From Dasyornis broadbenti (Eukaryota > Chordata > Aves > Passeriformes > Dasyornithidae), in assembly GCA_013397935.1 (NCBI GenBank), contig VZRN01002235.1, positions 1 to 64,000 on the forward strand: 64,000 nucleotides of DNA. The letters run 5' to 3'. This document shows positions 39,390 through 50,580 of the stretch, in pieces (position 1 is the first letter of the stretch; the number at the start of each line of letters is the position of its first letter). The notes below the pieces were generated by a model, which worked only from the letters and a program-made list of their open reading frames with translations, had not been told where the DNA came from and did not search any database. The position numbers were made by a program, and so were the translations under genes.

Positions 39390-39610
39390 CTTCTGGTCCT
39401 GCAGGGCTCCCTTGGGAGGGGCGTCAAGGGGGTGGCAGGGTGGTGGCACCGAAGAGGGGACGAGCCATCGGACAAGCTGAAAGTGTGCAAGATCACAGCC
39501 GTGCTCACTCTGCAAAGCGCTGCCAGCGGCAGGCTGGTCCTTCCCCTGACCCTCACCCAGCCTGCTGGAACACTGTGCAGGTTTTCAGCTCCCTAGGCTG
39601 CTTGGCTAAT
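39390..39610. other. Small CpG-containing GC peak
   Basis: In an AT-rich neighbourhood this stretch of about 220 bp is G/C-rich and holds several CpGs (GGCGTC, ACCGAAG, GACGAG, ATCGGAC, GCCGTG, AGCGCT, AGCGGC). A plus ORF at 39222-39596 (124 codons) and minus ORFs cross it, but the product has no recognised domain. It could be a tiny CpG island, an exon or an old repeat. Confidence 0.4.
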
Positions 39611-42600
39611 TAAACCGTGAAACTTGCAACAAAGTTGAGGTGGTCTCAAGGCCTGAAGTGGTCACACACTTGCCACTATTGTCCATAGGAGATAAAGGGC
39701 ATTGTTACAGGACCTAATTAGCAGAAGTAGTCACATTAAAAAGGTCATCTGATGATAGACTATAACATTATTACCCACTTAATATAGAAGAAATATCCAT
39801 CCCGCCTCTCCAAACACCTCAAAATAGGAACACTTCAGCTTTCCCAGGGGTTCATTTAATTGCTGCTCAGCACAGGCAGTGAGGACAGGATGTTTGAAGT
39901 CTGGTACTCAGCATAAGGCAGCCTCACTTAGTATCGTCCTTCTATTCTGAAAAACACTTCAGCATTTTGTTCAGTGGGACTTGCCAACCCTGTTTTGCAA
40001 AGCTATTTTTAAGCACTCAGTTTGAATCAAATATGTGGTCACTGTCACCTTTATAAACTAAGCATGGCAGAGGCAGTCTATGCCTGAAGTGCTCAGGAGT
40101 TTTTATTCTTTGCTTCAGAGGAACTCCTCCCAATGTACACAATTTTTCCTCCTTCTAAAGCATCTGTACAAGATTATTTGTTGTGTTATGCTCACTATCC
40201 CAAATCTTCCAAAAGTTACAACTCTCAAGATTAGTATATTTAGAAATAGGCCTTTTAAACTGTTCTGAGAGGATTTCTCCCCAAATGAGCATAATTTTCA
40301 CTAAGCAGCATTGTAAGTATTACACAAAGACTAACAGATGCTCACACTCTATCATATGGTCTAAGAAAATGCTGAACCTATTGATAGATGTAGTAACAAA
40401 TCCAGCTTTATGTAAGTGGAACATCCCAAATAATCGTGTTAAACTTCTTGTTTATTCTGGTAGGTAATAATAGGATTTAAACACAGAGTGCTGCTGAAAC
40501 TGTAAAACACACTTCAGTGCCAGGGGAAGAAAATGTCATTACTACTCAACAAAAATCATGGGAGATTATTTAATTAGGATAACTCCATCCTTTAAACAAA
40601 TAAAAGAACCTGAGTCTGCCTTACTTCTTTCTGACTCCCACCATCAATTCGCTGAATCATTTTGATCAACAGCATGGTTTAAATCCACATCATATGCCTC
40701 CACAACGCCTACTTTACACTTATTAGCCATTTCTAAGCTTCTTCTAAAAGGAATGGGGGGGACAATAATTTCTGGCCATGTCTTCCAGAAATGGATTCCT
40801 TGTTAGTATTTAATCTTGCTTTCTCTTCTTTCCCCTGTTTTCTATGGTCAATTATCCTGTTTTCTGCTGTTATTTCTCTTTCTAATCACGACATTTTACA
40901 ACCTTGTTCTCAAGCCTATATTCCACACTATTAAGACCTTATTACGTATTCGTACTGCAAATGCAGGAGCTTTTCAATGTAGCCGCTATGCCTTAGCCAT
41001 TACAGTAAATTCAGTGCCTATACCTTGCACCTTTTGTCCCTTAAAAGCTTTGTCTTAAAATGGTAGTAATCTTCATAGGTTATTTATGCTTTAATATGTC
41101 ATGAATAACACAATAATTAATTATTATGATAATGCAGGTGAACTATTTACAACAGTATCAGATATATTGTATTACAGCTAAAGCCACTTATGTATTAATG
41201 ATTATCAGAAAATACTCTCTGGACCTTCAAAGGCATATTATCGCAGTGCACAGACATAAGATTCCCATAAATCCTTTCATTTCTGAGTCATTGTAATTAT
41301 TTGTTTTCCCCTCATTCTTTGGCTTTCGTGCTTAAGTTCTGATCAGTTCTGAGTCGTTGCTTTCATAATATCCTTTTCTCTCCTTTTCTTCTGTAGAAAG
41401 AAAAAGAAATAATCCCAGAGGTCAAAATTCTTTTTCATGTTTTCTACATTATAGAATCAAAAAGACCATTGCTTTGGTATGTATGAACACCTCCATTGTG
41501 CATTTGGGTTGAAGAAATGACAGAATTTGGGCTGGGAAAAAAACCAAAGGAATCAAATTTTGTGCAGTATTACTAAAATATTTAGTATGATTTTACCCAG
41601 AGGGTGTTTTTTCATAAGCATTGCAGTAACAGCACAATCACTACTGCCAATTAATACCATTATTTCCAAGTACAGGAAATGAAGAATACACTTTAACTTA
41701 CCTTCTTTAGTAATACGTATTGCTATGTATGTGACATGATTCAGTATCACCTGAAATGGAGGTTGAAGGAAACACAATTATGTAAATATTTTTTGAAGTA
41801 AAGAAGAAAAGTAGGAATGTAAACATTCTGATACATTGGAAAAATTTAATATTGTGAAGTAAAAAAGAAAAAAAGGGAATGAGTCTTGAGTATAAGCCTA
41901 GAGCTTTCTTAATTAACTTTTCAACCATTGATATAGAGTGGGGCCCTATGCTTCCAAAAATATTTTAGGAACAATTGCAAATAAGACTAAAAATTTTGAG
42001 AAATACTGTGCTGTTTTTAAAACCTCAAAATTATTTAACAATTTCCATGTAATAATTTTGTTCTCAGAATAGGATATAATAATATAACTGAAGTTAATAT
42101 GCAAAAAAATGGGTTTGTGGCAATGTGCATCATAGGTGTATTATGTCAATGCATACAGGCTTTTATGGTCAAGATAAAAGATCTTACCCAGGTTTACATA
42201 GGCAAAACCCCTTACTAATTCAGAATAAGTTGCCTTGAACAAAATCTGTCAACAAAGTGGTCTGAACCACCAAGATTAGGAGGCAGACAGCTCCCTTACG
42301 TTTCTTTATAAACACAGAGTGAGCAAGACCACTTACCTAATTTAATCTTTCTCTCACTGCTGCACACACTCACTCACAGGCTTTGAAGAAGTGTGATCCA
42401 AATAGAAAGCAGATATGGAGTAGGGTTTATACAGGACAGGTAAATATATTGCAGACTGAGACATTTATGGAGAACTCAGGAAACAAATGAAAGGTGAAGA
42501 CCAAATTACAATTAAAAATTACATGTAATTGTAAAAAAAATGTATAAATTACAATGCTCCATGCAGAACGCCGTTATAAAGCTGAATTTTTTCGATAACA

Positions 42601-43803
42601 GCTTAGAGCTCATCATGGTGGAATGAGAGAGTGACTGTGTGTTTACTTGGTTAATGCCTTGAAAAACTATTTAAAAACATCAACACTTAAATGCTCCAGT
42701 ATTATTGTTTGTCAGCTGATTAGTTCTGAAAAATGCATTGTTAAATATCTGTTTACTCTAGATGGAGACAGCACTTTTTTCTAGGTTGTGTTGAATGTTG
42801 TCTAATTTGTTAGGGCTTGGTTAGGTACTAGACTATTGCAGTGTTTAGGTAAAAAATCATGAAAGATCAAAACTTCTGTAGTAAACACTACAGTGAAAGA
42901 ATCTCACCGGAACCTCACCTCCAAGGTGGGTGTTGAGCATACCTGTAGTCAGAGAGAGCCTTCAGGGCTTGCACTAGGCTTTTGACTTCTGATTTGCATG
43001 CAAAATGAGAGAATGAAAGTTTGGGATGACAACAGTAGTGCTCAGAAGTAATTTTGCATGCAAGCAGATCTGTTCAAGTCAATCTTGACCATTTTCTTTA
43101 GCACAAATAGTAAGTACAGTTGCATATATTTCTCAGGTTTAATTTTGGGCTTTGAATTTATTTTGCTCTGACATGTTATTCCAGGAGCCTTGCCAGGGTC
43201 CTGAGGATGCTTGAAGAGCACATGGTTTCTGGGCAACATCTTTTCTGCCAGTGCTTGCCAATCTGTACCTCTTCTTTTCCACAGCACCCTGAAAAATTGA
43301 AGAGCGCAGATCTGGGCAGTTCCTAAGCCTGCCTCCTAGGAGTGGGGAAAAAGGGTGATCAATTATTGCATTATTTTTTCAAATATTTCTTTGAAATTCA
43401 GTGCATTCTTACTTTTCCAACATAGACTTTTGTGTTAACAAATGAAAAAGTATATGTATAAATAATAAAATAATTTCTTTATCTAGAGCACAAGCTAAAA
43501 TTTTGCTGAAAATGATGGCAGGAAAAGTCCCAATATTAAAGTAAGCTTTCAAATGGATATGAGTCTTATAAAAGGGATCAGTGATAGCTGCTTGCTCTTC
43601 CCTCAGTGATGTGAAAGTATTGTTTAATTATGGATCAAGTTCAGCCTTTAGCTCCTTGACCAATGTTGATTATTCCTTCCATTTTCTTCTGTGGCATCAT
43701 GCTGAGCAGGAATGATGCACAGATAAAACTGGCATTATTTAACTGCCTATATTCACTAGGGAACATAAAAAGACTATAAAAGTAAGGAAGAAGAAATAAT
43801 AAT
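39611..43803. other. Non-coding AT-rich DNA, no gene seen
   Basis: No repeat family or gene recognised. ORFs are below 95 codons. A G-run (GGGGGGG) lies at about 40756-40762. The sequence is otherwise typical of the AT-rich background here. Confidence 0.55.
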
Positions 43804-43804
43804 T

Positions 43805-43870
43805 AAAAAAAAAAAAAAAAAAAACCCAAAACCAAAACAAAAAAACCCACCAAAACCAAAACAAAAACCC
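43805..43870. repeat. A20 run followed by (CCAAAA)-like A/C-rich tract
   Basis: Twenty A are followed by alternating CCC/CC and A-runs (CCCAAAACCAAAACAAAA...). It is low-complexity A/C DNA; the minus ORF at 43774-43974 translating to Phe/Gly-rich residues is an artefact of it. Confidence 0.88.
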
Positions 43871-44109
43871 TTGGAGCACTTTGCATTAAATAAAAAATAT
43901 AGAATAGCAAGAACTGGATCTAAAACAATAAAGTAAAACTGTCTCTGGGCAAGAGATCTGAGCAATACAGACAACGCCCATTTTTCTTAGGCACCTAAAT
44001 TAAATAATGTATATAGCTCTTTGATCAAAATATATAAAACGGAAGTCTTGTAATTTTAATGCTATTATTGTTGACCCAAAGCAGTCTGTGTCTGAATAGA
44101 CATTTTTGG

Positions 44110-44190
44110 GGTTGTTGTTGTTGTTATTATTATTATTATTATTNNNNNNNNNNNNNNNNNNNNNNNNTTATTATTATTATTATTATTATT
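44110..44190. repeat. (GTT)n(ATT)n microsatellite containing a 24-N assembly gap
   Basis: GTT units pass into ATT/TTA units, interrupted by N at 44144-44167, then TTA units continue to 44190. The true tract length is unknown because the gap lies inside the repeat. Confidence 0.92.
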
Positions 44191-45909
44191 GACAGTGTAG
44201 CCTAAAGGGCAGCTTATTTTGGCCTAAGATGATTATCCAACACAAGAAAGAAACTTATCCCATATGAGACATTTGGAACATTGTTAGCCCTTGAAACACC
44301 AATTGAATAAAAAAAACGAGAGTTTGCAATGAAAACCCATGCGTTTTAAACAAAATTTCTACATGAATCAGCAGCTGTTGCTGTGGTTTCAGAGTTTTGT
44401 ACTTCTTGACAATTCAGGAAATTTATGGGTTTCAATGTGGTATATCAGGATCAGTCCTGTACACAGCATCTCCTGGATGCAGATAGTGAAATAACTCAAA
44501 TTGATACTATGCACTTATCTCTAACTTCACTGAATGTCTTTACATTCCATTCCATTCGGTGCCTGTTTCCTCTGTGAGAATGTGGTTCAGTATGATTTCA
44601 CCAGATGTGCTGATTTCCTCTGAGATAAAATCTTGTTAACAATGCTTTATCCCAAATATATTTTAATTACTGTAAGTGCAAGAGAAGAAAAAATTAGGAA
44701 CAGTTTCTGCATTTTAGCCACAAGTATGTTTTTTACAGACTTGAACCAAAGCCAGTAAGGTGTGATTAAGACTGTTAGCTTGGCCTGAACGATTGACAGT
44801 GGTGCACTGAGAGCAACTGAGTGAAAGCTGAGTACAGGTCACTAAAGCCACTGAGCAGATGTATCTAGCTGTGTATCTTGCATAGCTTATATACCATTTT
44901 GTCCTTCTGGAAATCATTGGTGATAAATGAAAACAGTAATCACATTAAACAGTGCTAGTTTCTACCTATACAGGACAACAGTAAAAATGTCTTTTCTATG
45001 TGCTATTTATTCCTGTCAGTACCGTATGTGATTCTATAAGGTTTAACATTCCTGAGAGTTTAAATGAAAATTTGGCAAAGACATCCAACATCCGCTGTGC
45101 AGTGTACATAGTCAAAACATTATTAAACATGATAAAACATTATTAGTAAAATAATAATTCTTAACTATTATTCTAAACATTTTAGTTATTATCACAGAAT
45201 AGCAGTCAGTGGTGCAAATCCTGCCAATATTTTAAAGCTGAGATGACATAGTGGTATGTCATAAGGAAGCCCAGAAATCTATTCTAAACAACAGCAGGCT
45301 TTACCTTCTTTTGTAGCCTATCAAGCCACATTATGAACATAAAGATTTAATTAGAACTTGAGAGCAGAAATGACTGCTTGAATTCCTGCCTACAGTTTCA
45401 AAATGTAAAATTCCAGAAATGTCCTTCACAGCTGTATGTTTTTCCATTAACACCCCTTTGTATACCTTGAAAATCACTCAGGGAAAACGTTTTGCTTCAC
45501 TTGGGGAGAGCTACATCTTGCTTTTTTGCCAACAATAGCAACAACAATTCCATAAGGTTCTTTCTGTTTTGTTATCACATCAAAAAGTGTGACTACTCCA
45601 GCCCAACAGCCAAGCAGAGGTAAATCCAGGGGCAGTATTTTCACTCCAATGTATAAATAACTTCTGTAACTTCTTTCTTTTGCGGAGTCTCTGCCTTACA
45701 TATTTACTGCCCACTTTCTCCCCCCATCTAATACCTGACAAAGATCAGTGAGATGTGTAGAGTTTAGGTGATTAACAAGTCAGTCAATTATTGTTTCCTG
45801 TGCAAAACTCAGTCACCTAAGCAGAAGTTCAAGAAGAGAGACAGTTCTTACAGAAAACTTAAGAGTCTGAGTAAATGTCACAACTTTCCCTGTAGAGATT
45901 AGTCGCAGT
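44191..45909. other. Non-coding AT-rich DNA, no gene seen
   Basis: No named repeat, RNA gene or plausible exon. The largest ORF is 67 codons. Confidence 0.55.
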
Positions 45910-46309
45910 CACAGAATCACAGAATCAGAGAATAAGCTGAGTTGGAAGGGATCCACAAAGATCGCTGAGTCCAATTCCGTACAGCACCATCCCCAAGAGT
46001 CACACCATGTGCCTGACAGCATTCTTCAAACACCTGGTGAGCTTTGTCAGGGTTGGTGCTGTGACCACTTCCCCAGGGAGCCTTTTCCAGTGCCCAACCA
46101 CTCTCTGGGTGAAGAACCTTCTTCTAATATCCAACCTAAACCTTTCCTGACACAAGTTCAGGCCATTCCCTTGGGTCCTGTCACTGGTCACCACAGAGAA
46201 GAGATCAGTGCCTGCCACTGTGCAGAGCAATGTGGGACAATTTCCTCCCTTACCCAGCTGCAGATGCTGTGCCTGATGCACCCCAGGACCCCAGTCGGTG
46301 GCTCTCCTA
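45910..46309 (-). mobile_element. CR1 LINE, 5'-truncated 3' fragment (about 400 bp)
   Basis: It opens CACAGAATCACAGAATCAGA (three antisense terminal units), followed by GAGTTGGAAGGGATCCACAA, 'gctgtgaccacttcccca', 'gtgaagaaccttcttctaat', 'cagctgcagatgctgtgcc' and 'tgatgcaccccaggacc'. This is antisense CR1 of the subfamily with 'GATCCACAAGGATC'-like 3' UTR. ORFs at 46000-46335 on both strands are shadows. Confidence 0.93.
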
Positions 46310-49300
46310 TTTGTCTGTTAACATTTCAAAGATAGTAGATAGTTGAATCTTTTTTACCATCCTGACATGCATCCATTTGCGAAATTTATTGGTACTGAGG
46401 CTGTGTCTATTCCGTAACCCAAACAGTGGCTACTAATAGGTAAGTACCTATTAGAGGAAAAAGAGATGACAAGCGTGGCATCAATCTTTAAAGGTTCTTC
46501 AAGGGTAGTCCTGAAAATTAAGTACTTGAAAGTCAAACTATCACTAAAATCTGTTTCCAGGAAGATGACCAAAAAAAGAGATAATGATCACTGGAATCAA
46601 TATGACATACTTGGAAATAAAATATTGCTTTTGTAGCAGGAAAGTATCACTAGTAATAGCCACTAGATTTTTTGGAATAAATCACCTAAAACATGTGTAA
46701 GCATGAGATAGCTAGAACTATGTAGTTGAATTTTCAGGTAAGCTTTCAGTCTTGCCCCTTGTCAAAGGCCAGCTCCAAAGGTGTTGCAAGACAGGAGAGT
46801 AGACAAGCCCAAGAAATAAAAATGTTATAAAACTAGAAAATCAAATATGGAAATAAATGGGTGTTTTATTGAGGGGGAGGATGCCACAAGGTTGTTACGG
46901 AGATCTATGCATTTTACATATGTATAAATAACCAGGAAAAGAAGACAATGAGGTAGGTGATAGAACTTAGGGACAACATTGGAGACATAAAAAGGATCCG
47001 ATAGAAAAATAAAAAAACTTGCTAGGATGCTTTATCTTGACAATAATAAGACCAAAGTGGTACAGATACAGTTAATAAAATTACAAATATGGAATGTGTC
47101 CTAAAAATTCCTTGGGGAGCAGGTTTAACGATCACCCAAATGGGAACGCATTCTTTTCTAAGCCTTCCATTGAACATGCTAAAGTTTTGTCTTGAAAAGC
47201 AAGGTTCTTATGTGCAGATTCAGTCAAAATTGTAGATAAATGTCTCCTGCTCCTTAGGCAAGGGAGACAGAAAGAAAATTTAGGGGTCTATTCACCTGAT
47301 TAATTACATGAAAGAAGGAAGCTGCAGTTACCATGGGGAGCGCTGCAAGGCCCTGTGTGATATCTGCTAATGGAAAGCTGCAGTGTCACAGAGCAACCCT
47401 GGCAAAGTATACTTGTGGGGACTGGCTGCATCAGCACTTCTCCCCAACACTTAGCTTTGGATCCTGCCCTGTACTTGTGTAGAGCAGTAATGGACATGTG
47501 GTTTGGGGGACTGCCGGCTAGCTGGGCTGAGACAAGTTTGGCATTGTTGATTTACCTAAATAATGTTTCCAGCTCAGAGCTTACACCCTCTCACAGCTCA
47601 GCTTACACCCTCTGAATTAAAACAGTGGATCAAGACCATTAAGTCTCCCCAGTAAGATTGAAAAAAGAGTGAGAAAGAGGATTAAATACCTAGTAATACC
47701 ATGGAGAAATATAAACTGAGGACTGGGGAAACTTCTAATTCATGGGAAAATTTTATATTAGTATATGGCGTTAAGAGTTTTTTTTGCACTCCAGTATTGT
47801 ACAAGAATTGAATCACTCTCCTATTGAGCAGCATCTACAGAAAATGACAAAATGGAAGTGTTTCCCTGTATACTACACATGGGCCATCTGTAAGTCATAC
47901 CATCTTTTTCCTTTCTCAATATTGCATACTCTACAAAGAAGGACTAAGAGCTCTATCCTTCACTTTTGGCTTTCCTTAGAGCAAGCCAGATGTCTCATGG
48001 AGCTATCAGCAGGGCTTATTTTTCCTGGCTTGGATGCAAACCTCCAGTTATTAATATCAGAGTGAGCTCTGCTAGCTGACAATTTAAGATAAAATAAATT
48101 GGAAGTGACATAAAGGAGCGTGTGGGTGTTAATGTGCGTCACCGACATTCTTTTCTGACATCCTGAAAGGTCTCATCTGTATGGCCGACACCAGCAACCT
48201 TTACCAGTGAACCTGTGCTATTAGAGGGTAGGCACTCTCGTTGATTTGTAAAAGTGACAGATGCTGCATGTGGTTGTAAATTAGCCATGTGAAGCTAGTC
48301 TCCAGAGATTTCCAAGTGCGTTTTTTCCTTTGCAATGATTTGTGTTCTTCCATTTGCCAAGCTGCATGAAGAAAAGCACTTAACTCTTTCACTAGTCATC
48401 TTGCTGCACTTCACTTTTCTTCTGAGTTCGGGTTGGTTTTCTTTATCCTTCTCCTGCTTTCCCTCAGTTATCATGATTCACAAGGCTAAACTTTTGCTCA
48501 GTTGTTTTTATAGGTGCTTTTCCTTTTCTCATCTTAGCATTTTTGAAGAAGGTTAGCAAAAGTCACATCAGGATAAGCTGAAACTTCTTTCAAACCATTA
48601 AGCCCTCTTTTATTTACAGAGGTGTATATATGTACGTATGCACAAATATTTTCTTTAATTTTTACATACAACAGAATGTGTGTTCTGGTGAAGACTGAAG
48701 TGAAGGCTATGTTAAATGAACTGCAGTCCCTGCTCACACTTGCAGAAACTGCAGAAACCCAGCTGTGAGAGAGTTGCACAACTTAAGACAAGGCCAAGTC
48801 ATCTTATACAGCAACAACTGTATAATGAAAAGGATGAAAGCAGGAAATAAAGGTGCTTTTTAGGCTCAGTCTCATGATTTGCTTCAGTCTTGTATCAGGT
48901 ATCTACAGTGATTGCGTGAAATTAATACCTATGGGTGGCCTGAACAACTACATGGTCCATTCCCACCAGGCAGGCAACAGATAGAGCATAAAATCTGCCT
49001 TCTCTGTTTAATCTGTTTGAGAATTTCTTTCCATGGAATTTGAATAATGTCTTTGTAATGCCGATTTTAGATACGAACTTACATTGTAATTCATGTACTA
49101 AAATAAATCAGAAGATTAGCCAAATAATCAACCTTCTAATAATCAAATTTAGGGTATCTAAATACTATAACAAGTATCTATGTGCCACTGCTGCAAAACC
49201 AAACACTGCTACAAAACCAAACACAAAGCAAAACAAAAACACGTCAAGACAAATTATTCCCTGGACTAAATGTCACCAGCTGTAAAAAAGCACCATGACA

Positions 49301-50538
49301 AAATGCGGAGGTTAAAAGGTCATGACCCCATAAAACTACTATTTTAACTCTTTATACTAAATCACTTCTAATTATGTATGGTCTTTCCATTTTGAAGTAG
49401 AAAATACTTTTTCTGAGAACTTCAAGCTGGGCTTTCAGCATGGATACAGAGGTGAAAGGTTCAAAGTTTTAGCTGCTAAACCACCAAATGTCTGGTCTCT
49501 CCTCTATTTTCCTTCCCTTTGAAGTTATTAGCAACAGTTATTTCTAGAGAGTATTCATCCCATGGGGCAGGCTTGTGCAGCAGTCATGGCAGACTCTCTG
49601 TCTTCCAGGCTCTTTAGGTTTGTGCTGGTTCCTACCCCTGTTATTCTTTTGAGCTTTAGCTAAAGGCATACAGGCAAGGCTTTAAGATGGAGATGTTCAT
49701 CCTGAAAGCTGACTTTGGGGCAGGTAGGGGAGGAAACGTTGTTGTGATTTACAAACTTTCTTCCTATGCAATTGCCTTGTGATTACCATTAAATCTTATT
49801 GCACTGAGATCATACGCCAGTGCCTGCCCAGACCACCTCAATGCTATCACGTGTGACTGCAGCACACACGTTGCTGAGGCAAGATAGCTTCCTGAGAGAA
49901 AGTGGAATGATTGCAAAAATTACAGGACTCTTTAGAGTGAAAATTTAGTACGAAGTTACAGTGCAATAATCTTCACAGTAGAAACCACTGTCTCATCAAA
50001 CTGCCAGATCTCAGGTCACAGTGTTAATGTTTCATGTGTTCAGAAGTGCTGCTTGGAGTAGTTTTGGAAGGTTAGGTTAACACTCTAAGGGGCTGGAAAG
50101 GATTCGAGGTTTTTCAGTTGTGTGGGGTTTGGGTTTTTTCCCCCTAATAGACCCTAAATATTTTATAATTGTTCATTTTAAACCTATTTCCTGGTCAATC
50201 ATTCTCAAGCTACTCAGTCCCACCCTTTAGTAAAGTCCAAAATTGAGTGTTACTATGGAAACTGTTGTAGATGTAACAGCTGCAATTCACAAGAAAGAAC
50301 AAGACGAAAATGGATGAAAAAGTGTCACTTGCATTATGTAAAATTTCATAACTATGTACGAATTGCATACTGTGTATAAGGTTCTTTGTGAACACAAAAT
50401 GTTAGAAAGGTGCTCCTAGCATCAGAGGAATTTCCAAGTAGGTAAATTCATTCCTTTCAAAATTCCTATGTAAAAAAAAAAAAAAGAACTATTTATAATC
50501 TCTCTTTCTAAAGTCCATCTGTTTTTCATACAAGGAAA

Positions 50539-50542
<4 letters not shown>
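46310..50542. other. Non-coding DNA, no gene seen
   Basis: AT-rich with no named transposon. An imperfect 20-24 bp direct repeat (CAGCTCAGAGCTTACACC, then CAGCTCAGCTTACACC) is at about 47569-47614, and AAAACCAAACAC occurs twice at about 49196-49226. ORFs are at most 93 codons, without motifs. Confidence 0.55.

Positions 50543-50578
<36 letters not shown>
50543..50578. repeat. T36 homopolymer
   Basis: Thirty-six uninterrupted T, the longest homopolymer in the window, lie between AAGAC and AGTGTTTTTATA. No LINE or SINE body is evident beside it on either strand. The length given by the assembly may not be exact. Confidence 0.92.
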
Positions 50579-50580
<2 letters not shown>

